Below, one piece after another: positions 56,473 through 64,000 of a DNA stretch of 64,000 nt; position 1 is the first letter of the stretch; every line of letters starts with the position of its first letter. The DNA lies in the NCBI GenBank assembly GCA_015059965.1, contig SUZM01000010.1:1-64000 (forward strand), in the 5' to 3' direction. The position numbers and the translations under genes are program-made. The notes beneath the pieces were generated by a model. It was not told where the DNA came from. It saw only the letters and a program-made list of their open reading frames with translations, and made no database searches. The stretch comes from Rikenellaceae bacterium (GTDB taxonomy: Bacteria > Bacteroidota > Bacteroidia > Bacteroidales > Rikenellaceae).

Positions 56473-57478
56473 GCAACCTCAACACCTGTTGGTAATCCGC
56501 TCGTCGGCCATGGGCGATGTGGCCATGTTGCCCCACGCCCTTCGACCGTTGCGTGCGGCCTGCCCCGACCTGAAGATCACCGTGGTGACGCGCAAACTCT
56601 TTGCCCCCTTCTTCGCAGGTCTCGATGTCGATTTTCTCTACATCGATCCGAAGGGGGAGCATAAGCGCCCAAGCGGCTTGTGGCGCCTGGCTCGCGAGGC
56701 CAAGCGCTTAGGTGTGGATGCCGTGGCCGACTGCCACGATGTCCTGCGCTCGCAACTCTTTCGCCTCTTTATGTGCCTTCGAGGGGTGCGGGTGGAGTCG
56801 ATCCACAAGGGGCGCTTTGCCAAGTGGTTGCGCATGGGTAGCAGTTCGGAGTGCGTGCAACCCCTGAAACACTCGGTGATCCGCTACTGCGACACAATCC
56901 GCCGCCTGGGATTGTCGTTCGGAGACCCGACCCCCGCGCCGAAACCTCAGATGGCCAATCCGATGGGCGAAAAACAGGGGCGCTGGGTGGGCGTTGCCCC
57001 CTTCTCGGCTCACCCGGGGAAGATCTACCCCCTGGACTCCATGAGCCGCGTTATCGAGGCGTTGAGCAAGCAGTACGACCGCGTATTTGTCCATAGCGGC
57101 GGGGGCGAAGAGTTGAAATTCGCTCAAGCGCAAGAGTCCAAATATGGGAATGTTACGGCCCTGAACGGCCGCCTGGATCTGAAGGGTGAGCTTGAGCTGA
57201 TCTCCCACCTGGACTGCGTGGTCTCGATGGATTCGCTGGTGATGCACATGGCCTCGCTGGTGGCCACACCCGTAGTCTCCATCTGGGGTGCCACCCACCC
57301 CAAGCTCGGCTTCTTGGGCTACGGCTGTGCCCCTGAGGGGGTGGTCCAGCGTGACGACCTGACCTGCCGTCCCTGCTCGGTCTATGGCAAGAAGGCCTGC
57401 AAATATAAGGACTACCGCTGCATGACGGGCATCAAGCCCGAAGAGATCGTGGAGCGCGTGGAGCAGTTGATCGGGTAG
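56459..57478 (+). CDS. Glycosyltransferase family 9 (heptosyltransferase-like)
   Basis: 339 residues with the GT9 opening LLVIRSSAMGDVAMLPHALR and the C-terminal donor-binding region VSMDSLVMHMASLVATPVVSIWG. Family members add heptose or related sugars to the LPS core in the cytoplasm. A Cys cluster, CRPCSVYGKKAC, near residue 302 is common in this group. It overlaps DUF4254 by 14 bases and ends at a strong terminator. Confidence 0.92.
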   Translation: MPKSKQPQHLLVIRSSAMGDVAMLPHALRPLRAACPDLKITVVTRKLFAPFFAGLDVDFLYIDPKGEHKRPSGLWRLAREAKRLGVDAVADCHDVLRSQLFRLFMCLRGVRVESIHKGRFAKWLRMGSSSECVQPLKHSVIRYCDTIRRLGLSFGDPTPAPKPQMANPMGEKQGRWVGVAPFSAHPGKIYPLDSMSRVIEALSKQYDRVFVHSGGGEELKFAQAQESKYGNVTALNGRLDLKGELELISHLDCVVSMDSLVMHMASLVATPVVSIWGATHPKLGFLGYGCAPEGVVQRDDLTCRPCSVYGKKACKYKDYRCMTGIKPEEIVERVEQLIG

Positions 57479-57499
57479 CCGAAACTCTCTTCAGCAAAT

Positions 57500-57549
57500 A
57501 AAAGCAGAGGCTGTTTAGCAAAATTAGTTGCTAAACAGCCTCTGCTTTT
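57500..57549 (+). terminator. Strong terminator after the glycosyltransferase
   Basis: A 22-bp perfect stem (57500-57521 with 57528-57549) with a 6-base loop and flanking A/T runs. Confidence 0.95.
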
Positions 57550-57647
57550 TGTGAAGTTGTTGCCACCGGAGCGGCCACTGCCGAGGTGCAGCAGCAGAAA
57601 CGACAATTTATCGGCATAAGGGGGCTATAATTATAAAAGATTCAGTC

Positions 57648-57694
57648 TTTGGGCGTGTGCTTAATGTGTGTAAACACAACAGCACACGCCCAAA
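57648..57694. terminator. Long hairpin downstream of the peroxidase gene
   Basis: A 14-bp perfect stem (57648-57661 with 57681-57694) with an inner GTGT/ACAC pairing. It lies about 60 bases past the peroxidase stop, on its downstream side. A small GGGGA/TCCCC hairpin sits between (57703-57718). Confidence 0.6.
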
Positions 57695-57754
57695 CAAAGG
57701 TCGGGGAGCATTGTCCCCTAAAAGGGAATGCGAAAATTATCGCATCAGCAACTC

Positions 57755-59218
57755 TTAATGATCGTGATGGTGGTCATGGTCGTGATCATGATGGTGATCG
57801 TGGTCATGATCATGATCATGATCGTGGTGGTGGTGTTCGTGTTGGTGCGTGCCCTCATTGACGAGTTTTTTACCCTGGAACTCGCCCGTGAGCGTATGCA
57901 GGAAGGCCGTAATGGCATGAATCTCCTCATTCGTAAGCTCAACCCCCGACTGATAACAGCCCATATCACAGACCGCCTCCTCGAGCGTCTGGCGCGTACC
58001 ATCATGGTAGTAGGGCCACGTCAGCTCCACATTACGCAGGCCGGGTACCTTGAAGCGGTGGCGGTCACGCTCCGTGAGGGTCTGCTTATAGCGGCCGTTA
58101 TCCTCCTCGGTAAGCGCCATTCCGCGGTCGGCAAAGTAGTGGCGGCGCAGACCCATCAGCTCATACGACTCACCTCCGAGGTTGGGGCCCACATGGCAGG
58201 TGGCGCAGTCGTAACGCTTGAAGAGTTCGTAGCCTCGCAGCTCCTCAGCCGTCAGGGCCTCATCATCCCCTCGGAGCCACTTGTCGAAAGGAGAGTTCGG
58301 GGTCGTCAGGGTCATCTCAAACTGCTCGATGGCATCGGTAATAGTCTGCTGGTTCAGCCCCTCGGGGTAGACCTCGCGGAAGGCCTTTGAGAAGGCGCGG
58401 TCCTGCTCAAGCTTGGCCACAATCTCGTCGAACGATGTAGAGGCCATCTCCATGGGGTTGAGCGGCGGCCCGGCGGCCTGCTCGGCCAGGGTGGCGGCAC
58501 GACCGTCCCAGAACTGCACAAAGTTATAGACGGCATTGAAGACCGTGGGGGCATTCACCCCGCCCAGGCGGCCCTCCACACCATCGGAGAATTGGTGGTT
58601 ATCGACACCGGCATTCGTAAGGCCGTGGCAGGTGGCACACGAGACGGTGTTATCGACCGAAAGGCGCGTATCGTGATACAGCGCATTGCCCAGCTCAGCC
58701 TTGCGGGCATCGACTCCTTCGATCGGCACAATCGGGCGTACAGGCTCTCCGGCACGCTCCCCCTCCAGGCCATCGTTGTAGTAGGCCATGCGGTAATCGC
58801 GGGCCCATGCCGCAATCAGATCGCGCTTGGCATCGGTCATCCGACTACCCCAGTGAACCAGATAGTACTTGGCCATGGGCATCCGTTTGTCCAGAGCCAC
58901 CTTCTCAACCTTGGCCACATCGACCGGCCGAGGGGTCTCGCCCTGAAGCAATGCTTCGTAGAGCGGCGTAATATCATAGGCCCGATAGCCCGAATCGATA
59001 TCCTTGCGGATGAGCTCTTCGGCAAAAGGAAGCTTGCCATAGAAGGGAAGCTCAGCCTCGGCCGTATGGCAACTCAGACAGCCGCCTCGATCCAGGATGG
59101 AGGCCACACGCTCCTCAACGGGAAGATCCGCCGAGGGCAGTCGGTTGGCAATGCGGAAGATGCCCAGAAGCAGGGCTACAACCACCAATGCCGCGATCAG
59201 CAGGTTTCTTTTCTTCAT
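57755..59218 (-). CDS. Tri-haem cytochrome c peroxidase (MauG/CCP family) with His/Asp tail
   Basis: 487 residues with one N-terminal membrane anchor (about 5-24) and a periplasmic body. An extra haem domain comes first (CLSCH, 47-51), then the two-haem CcpA/MauG core (CATCH at 194-198 and 338-342). Such enzymes reduce H2O2 with electrons from the respiratory chain. The last 30 residues are almost only His, Asp and Glu (HQHEHHHHDHDH and on), a likely metal-binding tail. CcsA- and ResB-like genes for haem attachment lie just upstream on the same strand. Confidence 0.93.
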   Translation of the reverse strand: MKKRNLLIAALVVVALLLGIFRIANRLPSADLPVEERVASILDRGGCLSCHTAEAELPFYGKLPFAEELIRKDIDSGYRAYDITPLYEALLQGETPRPVDVAKVEKVALDKRMPMAKYYLVHWGSRMTDAKRDLIAAWARDYRMAYYNDGLEGERAGEPVRPIVPIEGVDARKAELGNALYHDTRLSVDNTVSCATCHGLTNAGVDNHQFSDGVEGRLGGVNAPTVFNAVYNFVQFWDGRAATLAEQAAGPPLNPMEMASTSFDEIVAKLEQDRAFSKAFREVYPEGLNQQTITDAIEQFEMTLTTPNSPFDKWLRGDDEALTAEELRGYELFKRYDCATCHVGPNLGGESYELMGLRRHYFADRGMALTEEDNGRYKQTLTERDRHRFKVPGLRNVELTWPYYHDGTRQTLEEAVCDMGCYQSGVELTNEEIHAITAFLHTLTGEFQGKKLVNEGTHQHEHHHHDHDHDHDHDHHHDHDHDHHHDH

Positions 59219-59361
59219 ACTCTTCAGTTTTTATGTTTCACACTTTTATAGTTTTAGCTTTTTTCTCTTTTTTGCCTTTTTACCGTTTTTACCTCTTTCC
59301 CCTTCTCATTTTCCATCTATCACCTCTCATTTTTTTGGGGGGGGCTTGCTCGGAGCGGAGA

Positions 59362-60132
59362 TCAGAATCGGTTGTAGGTATGCACGCTCTGTTGGGCAGT
59401 CGGGAGGTAATTCACGCCATACCAACACATCTGTAGAAGCAGGAAGGCGAGGATCATTCCCCAATAGCCGAGCCGACGTCGCCGAGGGGGGAGGTGCAGC
59501 AGCAACAGGTAGAGCGCCCAGGTAGCAGCGGCCCACGCCTCTTTGGCATCCCAACTCCAGTAGGCTCCCCACGCCTCCTTAGCCCATAGGGCACCGGTGA
59601 GCATGCCAATCGTAAAGAGAGCCACACCGCCCGAGAGGAGGGGACGAATCGCCTCATCGGGGTTACTCTTCGGGCGCATCAAGCCATAGAGGGCCATCAG
59701 TGTGGCGCAACCCAAAAGGGCGTAGGCGAACATATAGACCGAGACATGGGGCACAAACCAGGGGCTTTGCAGGGCCGGCATAAGGGTTTGGTCATGAATC
59801 TCCGGCTTTAAGACGTTCAAAGTCAGGAAGACCGTTCCCAGCAGAGCCGAGAAGCTGAGGATCCAGCGGTAGCGCCACCTCAGATAGGTAAAGAGCCCGG
59901 CAGCCAGCAGGAAGAGCGAGTACCAGAGGCGGGTCTCGCCCATCGTGCGCAAGGGCGGACGCTCCAAAAGAAGCCAAAGGTGGAGGACAAAGCCTGCCAG
60001 CAGGAGCACACCCACCGCCGTTGTAAGGGCTGCCACTCGCCGTCGCTCACACCAGGCAGCCACTGCCCCCACCACCGAGAGCAGAGCGGCTCCAGCGGCC
60101 ACCACCGGAAATATCTGCCAACCCCACATCAT
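59362..60132 (-). CDS. ccsA: Cytochrome c maturation protein CcsA-like
   Basis: Membrane half of the system II haem lyase that attaches haem to apocytochrome c. The 256 residues form about eight helices and include the haem-handling motif WGAYWSWDAKE (188-198) and conserved His51 and His129. Its start overlaps the end of the ResB-like gene by 4 bases. It probably matures the peroxidase encoded downstream. Confidence 0.92.
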   Translation of the reverse strand: MMWGWQIFPVVAAGAALLSVVGAVAAWCERRRVAALTTAVGVLLLAGFVLHLWLLLERPPLRTMGETRLWYSLFLLAAGLFTYLRWRYRWILSFSALLGTVFLTLNVLKPEIHDQTLMPALQSPWFVPHVSVYMFAYALLGCATLMALYGLMRPKSNPDEAIRPLLSGGVALFTIGMLTGALWAKEAWGAYWSWDAKEAWAAATWALYLLLLHLPPRRRRLGYWGMILAFLLLQMCWYGVNYLPTAQQSVHTYNRF

Positions 60133-60998
60133 CTCATTCGTTCATTATTCGTCGATTCACCGCCTCGCGTGCGACTGCCTCGCACAAAGAGTACTGAAGC
60201 CCCGAGGATCATCATCCAGAGGCCTGCGGCCGTCATCCCGCGCCACGGTTCGCGCACCACCTCCAGAATACAGTAGCGGGGACTCGCGGCCTCACGATCG
60301 TAGCTGATCAGGTAGAGTGCTTCAGCAAAGTTGCGTCGATAGGGGTGATTGACCCTGAGCGACACCTCACGCGAGTCGAGCTCCACGACCGCCTCATAGA
60401 AAGAGGGGGTACCATTCTCATACTCCGAGACATGAAACTCCTTAAGGCGCAGGCTGAAGTCGGGCACGGTCACCGTGCCATCCATGCGATAGGCTTCACG
60501 GGCAGCCGCCTCACGTTCCACGACCAGGCGCAGCTGTTCACGATCGGGGGCACCCCAGAAGAGCCCCGCCAGGGCGAGCCACAGCCCCACATGGTGGAGC
60601 AAAAAAGCGTATCGAATCCCCTCCGCATTGCGCCACCCGCGCAGGATCACCATCCCAAGCACCGTCTGCACCACCAGCAACGAGACCACCACGGGCCATG
60701 CGGCTGAGGCAGGCTCGCGCTGCAAGCCTAAGCAGATCCCCACCCCCACCAGCAGCAGGAACGAGAACCATGAGGCAGCCGGCGACAAGAGCCAGCGCGA
60801 AAGAAGAGAGAGATCCCTGCGGCGGTAGAGTTCATAGAGCAACAGCGCCCAGAGCAGCAGCAAGAGAAGGTTGAGCGGAAAGCGGAAGAGGCGGATCGGG
60901 AAATCCCCCGCCACGGCCTGAAGGATAAACGCAACAACCAGGAGGGCAACCCCGCAGATCACCTCTTGTAAAGTCTTCGTATGGTGTGTTGCAGCCAT
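60129..60998 (-). CDS. ResB-like cytochrome c biogenesis protein
   Basis: 289 residues: four hydrophobic helices in the first 150, a periplasmic domain (about 160-250, GTVTVPDFSLRLKEFHVSEY), then a last helix near 265-280. This is the ResB/Ccs1 plan, though shorter than typical ResB, as is usual in Bacteroidetes split systems. It keeps apocytochrome c reduced and delivers it to CcsA. The ATG at 60998 is chosen. A near-consensus -7 box (TATCTTTA) is at 61030-61037 on the minus strand. Confidence 0.85.
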   Translation of the reverse strand: MAATHHTKTLQEVICGVALLVVAFILQAVAGDFPIRLFRFPLNLLLLLLWALLLYELYRRRDLSLLSRWLLSPAASWFSFLLLVGVGICLGLQREPASAAWPVVVSLLVVQTVLGMVILRGWRNAEGIRYAFLLHHVGLWLALAGLFWGAPDREQLRLVVEREAAAREAYRMDGTVTVPDFSLRLKEFHVSEYENGTPSFYEAVVELDSREVSLRVNHPYRRNFAEALYLISYDREAASPRYCILEVVREPWRGMTAAGLWMMILGASVLFVRGSRTRGGESTNNERMR

Positions 60999-61094
60999 GG
61001 CCACGCGTTTTAGAAACGGTTTGCATAGGTAAAGATACAATAAATTTTGGAAAAGCCGCTGCCGGAGAGGAAAAAATGAGCGATTATTCCCCTT

Positions 61095-62225
61095 TTACTC
61101 CCATTTTCGGGCAATCGTGCGGGCCATACGGCGGATATTTTCGCGGGCCGTGGCAGGCCGCATCGCCTCCTCGAGGGGCATCCCCTCGGGGGTTATGCTG
61201 TGAATCTCCGCAAAGCCAGCCGTGCGGAGCTCCTCGCACCACGCCACACCGCCCCCAATTGCTATGCAGGGGATATGCGCTTTTTGGGCACACTGCAACA
61301 CCCCTTGAGGGAGCTTGCCCATCAGGGTCTGGCGGTCAATCCGCCCCTCACCCGTGATGACCAGATCTGCCCCCGCAATGCGATCCGCAAAGTTCGTCAG
61401 CTCAAGCACCAACTCCACACCCCGCTCCAAGCGGGCTCCGAGCAGGGCAGCAAGCGTTCCACCTACTCCACCGGCGGCCCCGGCCCCCTCCAGGTCGGCC
61501 ATCCAAAGTCCGTTGTGGCGTTCAACCACCTCCGCCAGACTCCTTAGCCCCCGATCCAGGCGGGCCACCATCGCGGGATCAGCCCCCTTCTGCGGACCGA
61601 AGACCGCCGCAGCCCCCTGAGGGCCGCAGAGCGGACTCCGCACATCACACACCACACGGATCTCCACCCCCTGCAGTTCGGGCAGCCGTCCCGTTTCGTC
61701 AATCGAGCAGATCTGATCGAGCACCTCTCCGCCTCCGGAAAGCTCCCGCCCGGCACAATCCCGAAATCGGAACCCCAAGGCACGCAACATCCCTACCCCG
61801 CCATCGTTAGTGGCGCTGCCACCCAAGCCGAGCAACAGCCGGCGAGAACCCTGTTGGAGGGCATCGCGGATCAGCTCACCAAAACCATAGGTTGTGCTCT
61901 TCAGCGGATTGCGCTCTTCGGCCCCAAGGAGCGCAAGACCGCTGGCCGCAGCCAATTCCACCACGGCCGTTCGTCCCTTCTCCACCAGAGCGTAACGAGC
62001 CCGAACCGGTCGTCCCAGCGGATCATGAACCTCCACCTCGCGGAACTCGCCTCCGAGTGCCGCTGCCAGGGCCTCGGCCGTCCCCTCGCCACCATCAGCC
62101 AGCGGTAGAGCTATCCCCTCACAGCGGGGAGCCACCTCGCGCACCCCCTGCAAAAAGGCCTCGGCCACCTCGCGCGACGAGAGCGACCCCTTGAACGAAT
62201 CACAAGCTATAACGATCTTTTTCAT
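61095..62225 (-). CDS. Glycerate kinase (GarK/GlxK type)
   Basis: Phosphorylates D-glycerate. The 376 residues begin MKKIVIACDSFKGSLSSREV and contain LPLADGGEGTAEAL, GLGGSATNDGGVGML and ITGEGRIDRQTLMGK, all diagnostic. The product enters glycolysis. It is monocistronic, with a promoter at 62309-62316. The ATG at 62225 is preferred over a TTG at 62231. Confidence 0.96.
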   Translation of the reverse strand: MKKIVIACDSFKGSLSSREVAEAFLQGVREVAPRCEGIALPLADGGEGTAEALAAALGGEFREVEVHDPLGRPVRARYALVEKGRTAVVELAAASGLALLGAEERNPLKSTTYGFGELIRDALQQGSRRLLLGLGGSATNDGGVGMLRALGFRFRDCAGRELSGGGEVLDQICSIDETGRLPELQGVEIRVVCDVRSPLCGPQGAAAVFGPQKGADPAMVARLDRGLRSLAEVVERHNGLWMADLEGAGAAGGVGGTLAALLGARLERGVELVLELTNFADRIAGADLVITGEGRIDRQTLMGKLPQGVLQCAQKAHIPCIAIGGGVAWCEELRTAGFAEIHSITPEGMPLEEAMRPATARENIRRMARTIARKWE

Positions 62226-62308
62226 CCTCAAAAAAACACGAAGGCCTATCCGGTTTTGGTAAGCACCTTATAAATAGGCGGTTAAGACTAGGCCCATTGT
62301 TACGAGGA

Positions 62309-62316
62309 CAAAGATA
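62309..62316 (-). promoter_or_regulatory. -7 promoter box of the glycerate kinase gene
   Basis: Reads TATCTTTG on the minus strand, about 85 bases before the ATG and touching the terminator of the upstream M56 gene. Confidence 0.6.
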
Positions 62317-62319
62317 AAA

Positions 62320-62360
62320 AAATTTCTTTAGGTTGGACATAAGCCAACCTAAAGAAATTT
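62320..62360. terminator. Terminator of the M56 gene
   Basis: A 17-bp perfect stem (62320-62336 with 62344-62360) with a 7-base loop and A/T-rich flanks. Confidence 0.92.
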
Positions 62361-62380
62361 TCGACTGTCGCAAGGCGCGA

Positions 62381-63841
62381 TTAGAGCGCGAAGTCCACGG
62401 GCAGGACGAAGCGCACCGATACCTTTTCGCCTTTTTGCACACCGGGCTCCCAGCGGGGCGAGGAGTTCACTACGCGAATCGCCTCATTGCTCAACAGGGC
62501 GTGGGGGCTCTGCAAGGCCTTGACCTCGGTCACTGCACCCTCTTCGTTGACCACAAACTGCACCAGCACGCGGCCCGAGATCTTCTTCTCGACGGCCTCC
62601 TGGGGATACTTCATGTTTTCGGCCACCCAGCGTTGGAATTCGGGGAGCCCTCCGCCCTGGAACGCGGGCATCTTTTCCACCGTCAGAAACTGTTGCGTCG
62701 GAGTTTCAGGCTCCTCTTTACGAAGCGTCAGCACCAACTCTGCATCGTCAAGGAATTGGAAGGTCAGGCGGTCGTAACCCACCATTACCACCTCACCATT
62801 GCTGCCCGAGGGCACCTGGAGGTCAAATCGCCCCTCGGCATCGGTTACCACGCCTCTTTCGCCACTGCGCACCACCGCACCCATGATCGGGCTTCCGGCG
62901 GCATCGGTCACCACCCCTCGGTACTCGGAGAGTGCCACATCGGGAATCGAGGCGGTGGGGGTCTGCATCGGGTTCGAAGGCTCTACAAATTGGGTTGCGC
63001 GGGCCGTGGTGCCAAAAAGGAGTACCACCCCAGCCACCAGCGACAGCAGGGCTGCCGCGCGAAGCCGTGCGTAACGGCTCTTGTTGTTCTGTGTCATCAT
63101 TTTGAATCGTTTTTTGGTTAAGGAATCGCGCAGGCCGTTGGCAATGTCCGGACTATAGCCAAAGAGCTGCTTGAAAATGGTCTGTATATAGTGGTTGGTA
63201 TCTTCGCCCGAGAGGAGCACGTCGCGGTCGGCCTCGAACTCCTCGACCTCCGTAAGGCGACGAGCCGCCAGCCAGATAAAGGGGTTCCACCACAGCAGCG
63301 CCTTGCAGAGCTCCATCCAAAGGCGCTCTTGGGAGTGGCGGTGGCGGATGTGGCTCTCTTCGTGCCGAAGGATCACCGGCAACTCCTGCTCGGGAGTCGA
63401 GGCCGGGACGTAGACCGTGCCAAAGAAGGAGAAGGAGGCGATGGAGGAGGTGGTGCGCACCACGCGAATGCCATGCCAAGAGTCGATCTCGGCCCCGCGC
63501 TCCAACGCACGGATCTTCCACACCTGGTAGGCCATCAGCCCCACGATCAGGAGCACTCCGACCAGATAGAGGAGCCCGAGGGCCTCCGCCCAGCCAAAGG
63601 GCTCAGCCACGGGAGCAGTGCCAGCCACCGCCTCGGGCAGGGGCATCTCCCCCAAAGGGGCAAGTACCACCTTCCGGCCCGGCCACAAAGGGATCTGCAA
63701 CAGAGGGATCGCCACCGACAACAGCGGGAGCAGCGCAAGGTAGCGACGACACCACCGAAAATCGACCCGTCGCTCCAGGAGCCACGCATAACCGACAAAG
63801 AGCAGGCCGCTGGCCGCAAATATTTCGAGCAAAGTTTTCAT
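62381..63841 (-). CDS. M56/BlaR1-like membrane peptidase fused to a TonB C-terminal domain
   Basis: 486 residues. Helices near 1-20, 33-50, 88-110 and 265-285 frame a cytoplasmic zinc peptidase with HEESH (160-164) and a third ligand in EEFEADRDVL near 203. A carboxypeptidase-regulatory-like beta domain (about 320-385) and a TonB C-terminal domain (about 405-486, EAVEKKISGRVLVQFVVNEEGAVTEVK) lie outside. BlaR1 homologues sense beta-lactams and cleave BlaI; here the penicillin-binding sensor is replaced. The BlaI-type gene lies directly upstream. Confidence 0.9.
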   Translation of the reverse strand: MKTLLEIFAASGLLFVGYAWLLERRVDFRWCRRYLALLPLLSVAIPLLQIPLWPGRKVVLAPLGEMPLPEAVAGTAPVAEPFGWAEALGLLYLVGVLLIVGLMAYQVWKIRALERGAEIDSWHGIRVVRTTSSIASFSFFGTVYVPASTPEQELPVILRHEESHIRHRHSQERLWMELCKALLWWNPFIWLAARRLTEVEEFEADRDVLLSGEDTNHYIQTIFKQLFGYSPDIANGLRDSLTKKRFKMMTQNNKSRYARLRAAALLSLVAGVVLLFGTTARATQFVEPSNPMQTPTASIPDVALSEYRGVVTDAAGSPIMGAVVRSGERGVVTDAEGRFDLQVPSGSNGEVVMVGYDRLTFQFLDDAELVLTLRKEEPETPTQQFLTVEKMPAFQGGGLPEFQRWVAENMKYPQEAVEKKISGRVLVQFVVNEEGAVTEVKALQSPHALLSNEAIRVVNSSPRWEPGVQKGEKVSVRFVLPVDFAL

Positions 63842-63864
63842 ATTCTATAAGCAATGTAGGATTT

Positions 63865-64000
63865 CTAACTCTTTTTTGCCTTCTCCATAATCTCTAAAAT
63901 CTCCGACATCTCGTCGTGCGAGATCTCCTCATGTTGCGAGAAGAACGAGACCAGTTGCGAGAGCGATCCTCCGAAGTAGGTCGAGAGCATCGAGCGCAGG
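63865..64000 (-). CDS. C-terminus of a BlaI/MecI-type repressor, cut by the window edge
   Basis: The last 45 codons read LRSMLSTYFGGSLSQLVSFF then a short acidic helix ending EIMEKAKKS and a TAG at 63865-63867. This is the dimerisation end of BlaI/MecI winged-helix repressors. The stop lies 23 bases before the M56 start, so the two form the usual repressor-sensor operon. Confidence 0.85.
   Translation of the reverse strand, partial: LRSMLSTYFGGSLSQLVSFFSQHEEISHDEMSEILEIMEKAKKS

Noticed and set aside
57528..57617. Small Cys-rich ORF on the minus strand (28 codons, MPINCRFCCCTSA)
   Set aside because: It ends inside the glycosyltransferase terminator stem, has no promoter or ribosome site, and is too short to judge.
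57649..57861. Plus-strand ORF with Asp/His repeats
   Set aside because: It is the shadow of the His/Asp tail coding repeat of the peroxidase gene on the other strand.

Overview
This window is bacterial chromosome from a member of the Bacteroidales, most likely an Alistipes-like Rikenellaceae. The support is: about twenty promoters matching the Bacteroidetes -7 box TAnnTTTG, often TACCTTTG or TATCTTTG; lipoproteins with acidic or serine-rich residues right after the lipobox cysteine; Bacteroidetes-restricted families (DUF4295, DUF4834, DUF4924, DUF4954, DUF4254); GC-rich coding sequence; and an anaerobe-type pyruvate:ferredoxin oxidoreductase. The genus is inference. No rRNA, tRNA, CRISPR array, intact insertion sequence or prophage was seen.

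Layout. 1-8.6 kb: the start of a lipoprotein gene on the minus strand, then ZIP and Na+/Ca2+ transporters, a GNAT acetyltransferase, an AsmA-like protein and a 932-residue lipoprotein. 9-16.6 kb: PFOR (nifJ), an active/inactive pair of M16 peptidases, and GAPDH. 16.7-28.5 kb: an MlaE/MlaF lipid transporter with DUF4834, purB, two unknown small genes, the DUF177-rpmF-plsX-fabH block, a ROK kinase, a polyprenyl synthase and a U32 protein. 28.6-35.3 kb: lipoprotein pullulanase, recG, a DUF3108-like protein, a coiled-coil membrane protein and DUF4924. 35.3-38.1 kb: a gene-poor, repeat-rich and more AT-rich stretch holding the rpmB-rpmG-DUF4295 operon and a small lipoprotein. 38.1-44.2 kb: cinA, pyrD, pdxB, an agmatinase-family gene and nhaA. 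44.2-54.6 kb: two FKBP lipoproteins flanking a truncated AT-rich gene, then coiled-coil lipoprotein, DUF4954, VWA protein, degenerate kinase with WG repeats, trxB, rnz and a SpoU methyltransferase. 54.8-64 kb: glucosaminidase, DUF4254 plus glycosyltransferase 9, a tri-haem cytochrome c peroxidase with system II maturation proteins, glycerate kinase, and an M56/BlaR1-like protein next to a BlaI-type repressor.

How the genes fit together. Much of the window is housekeeping: pyruvate oxidation, glycolysis, purine, pyrimidine and PLP synthesis, fatty-acid initiation, ribosomal proteins and RNA processing. It is mixed with envelope functions: lipid transport, lipoproteins, peptidoglycan hydrolysis and LPS-type glycosylation. 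The cytochrome c peroxidase and the CcsA/ResB-like proteins form a self-contained periplasmic peroxide-handling module.

The most unusual items are: (1) a family of roughly 100-bp imperfect palindromes at gene 3' ends, present at four regions and expanded at one into a 118-bp tandem array; (2) a VWA plus predicted pseudokinase/WG-repeat gene pair behind DUF4954; (3) an inverted repeat built around the promoter of the large lipoprotein; (4) several gene-end duplications and insertion scars.
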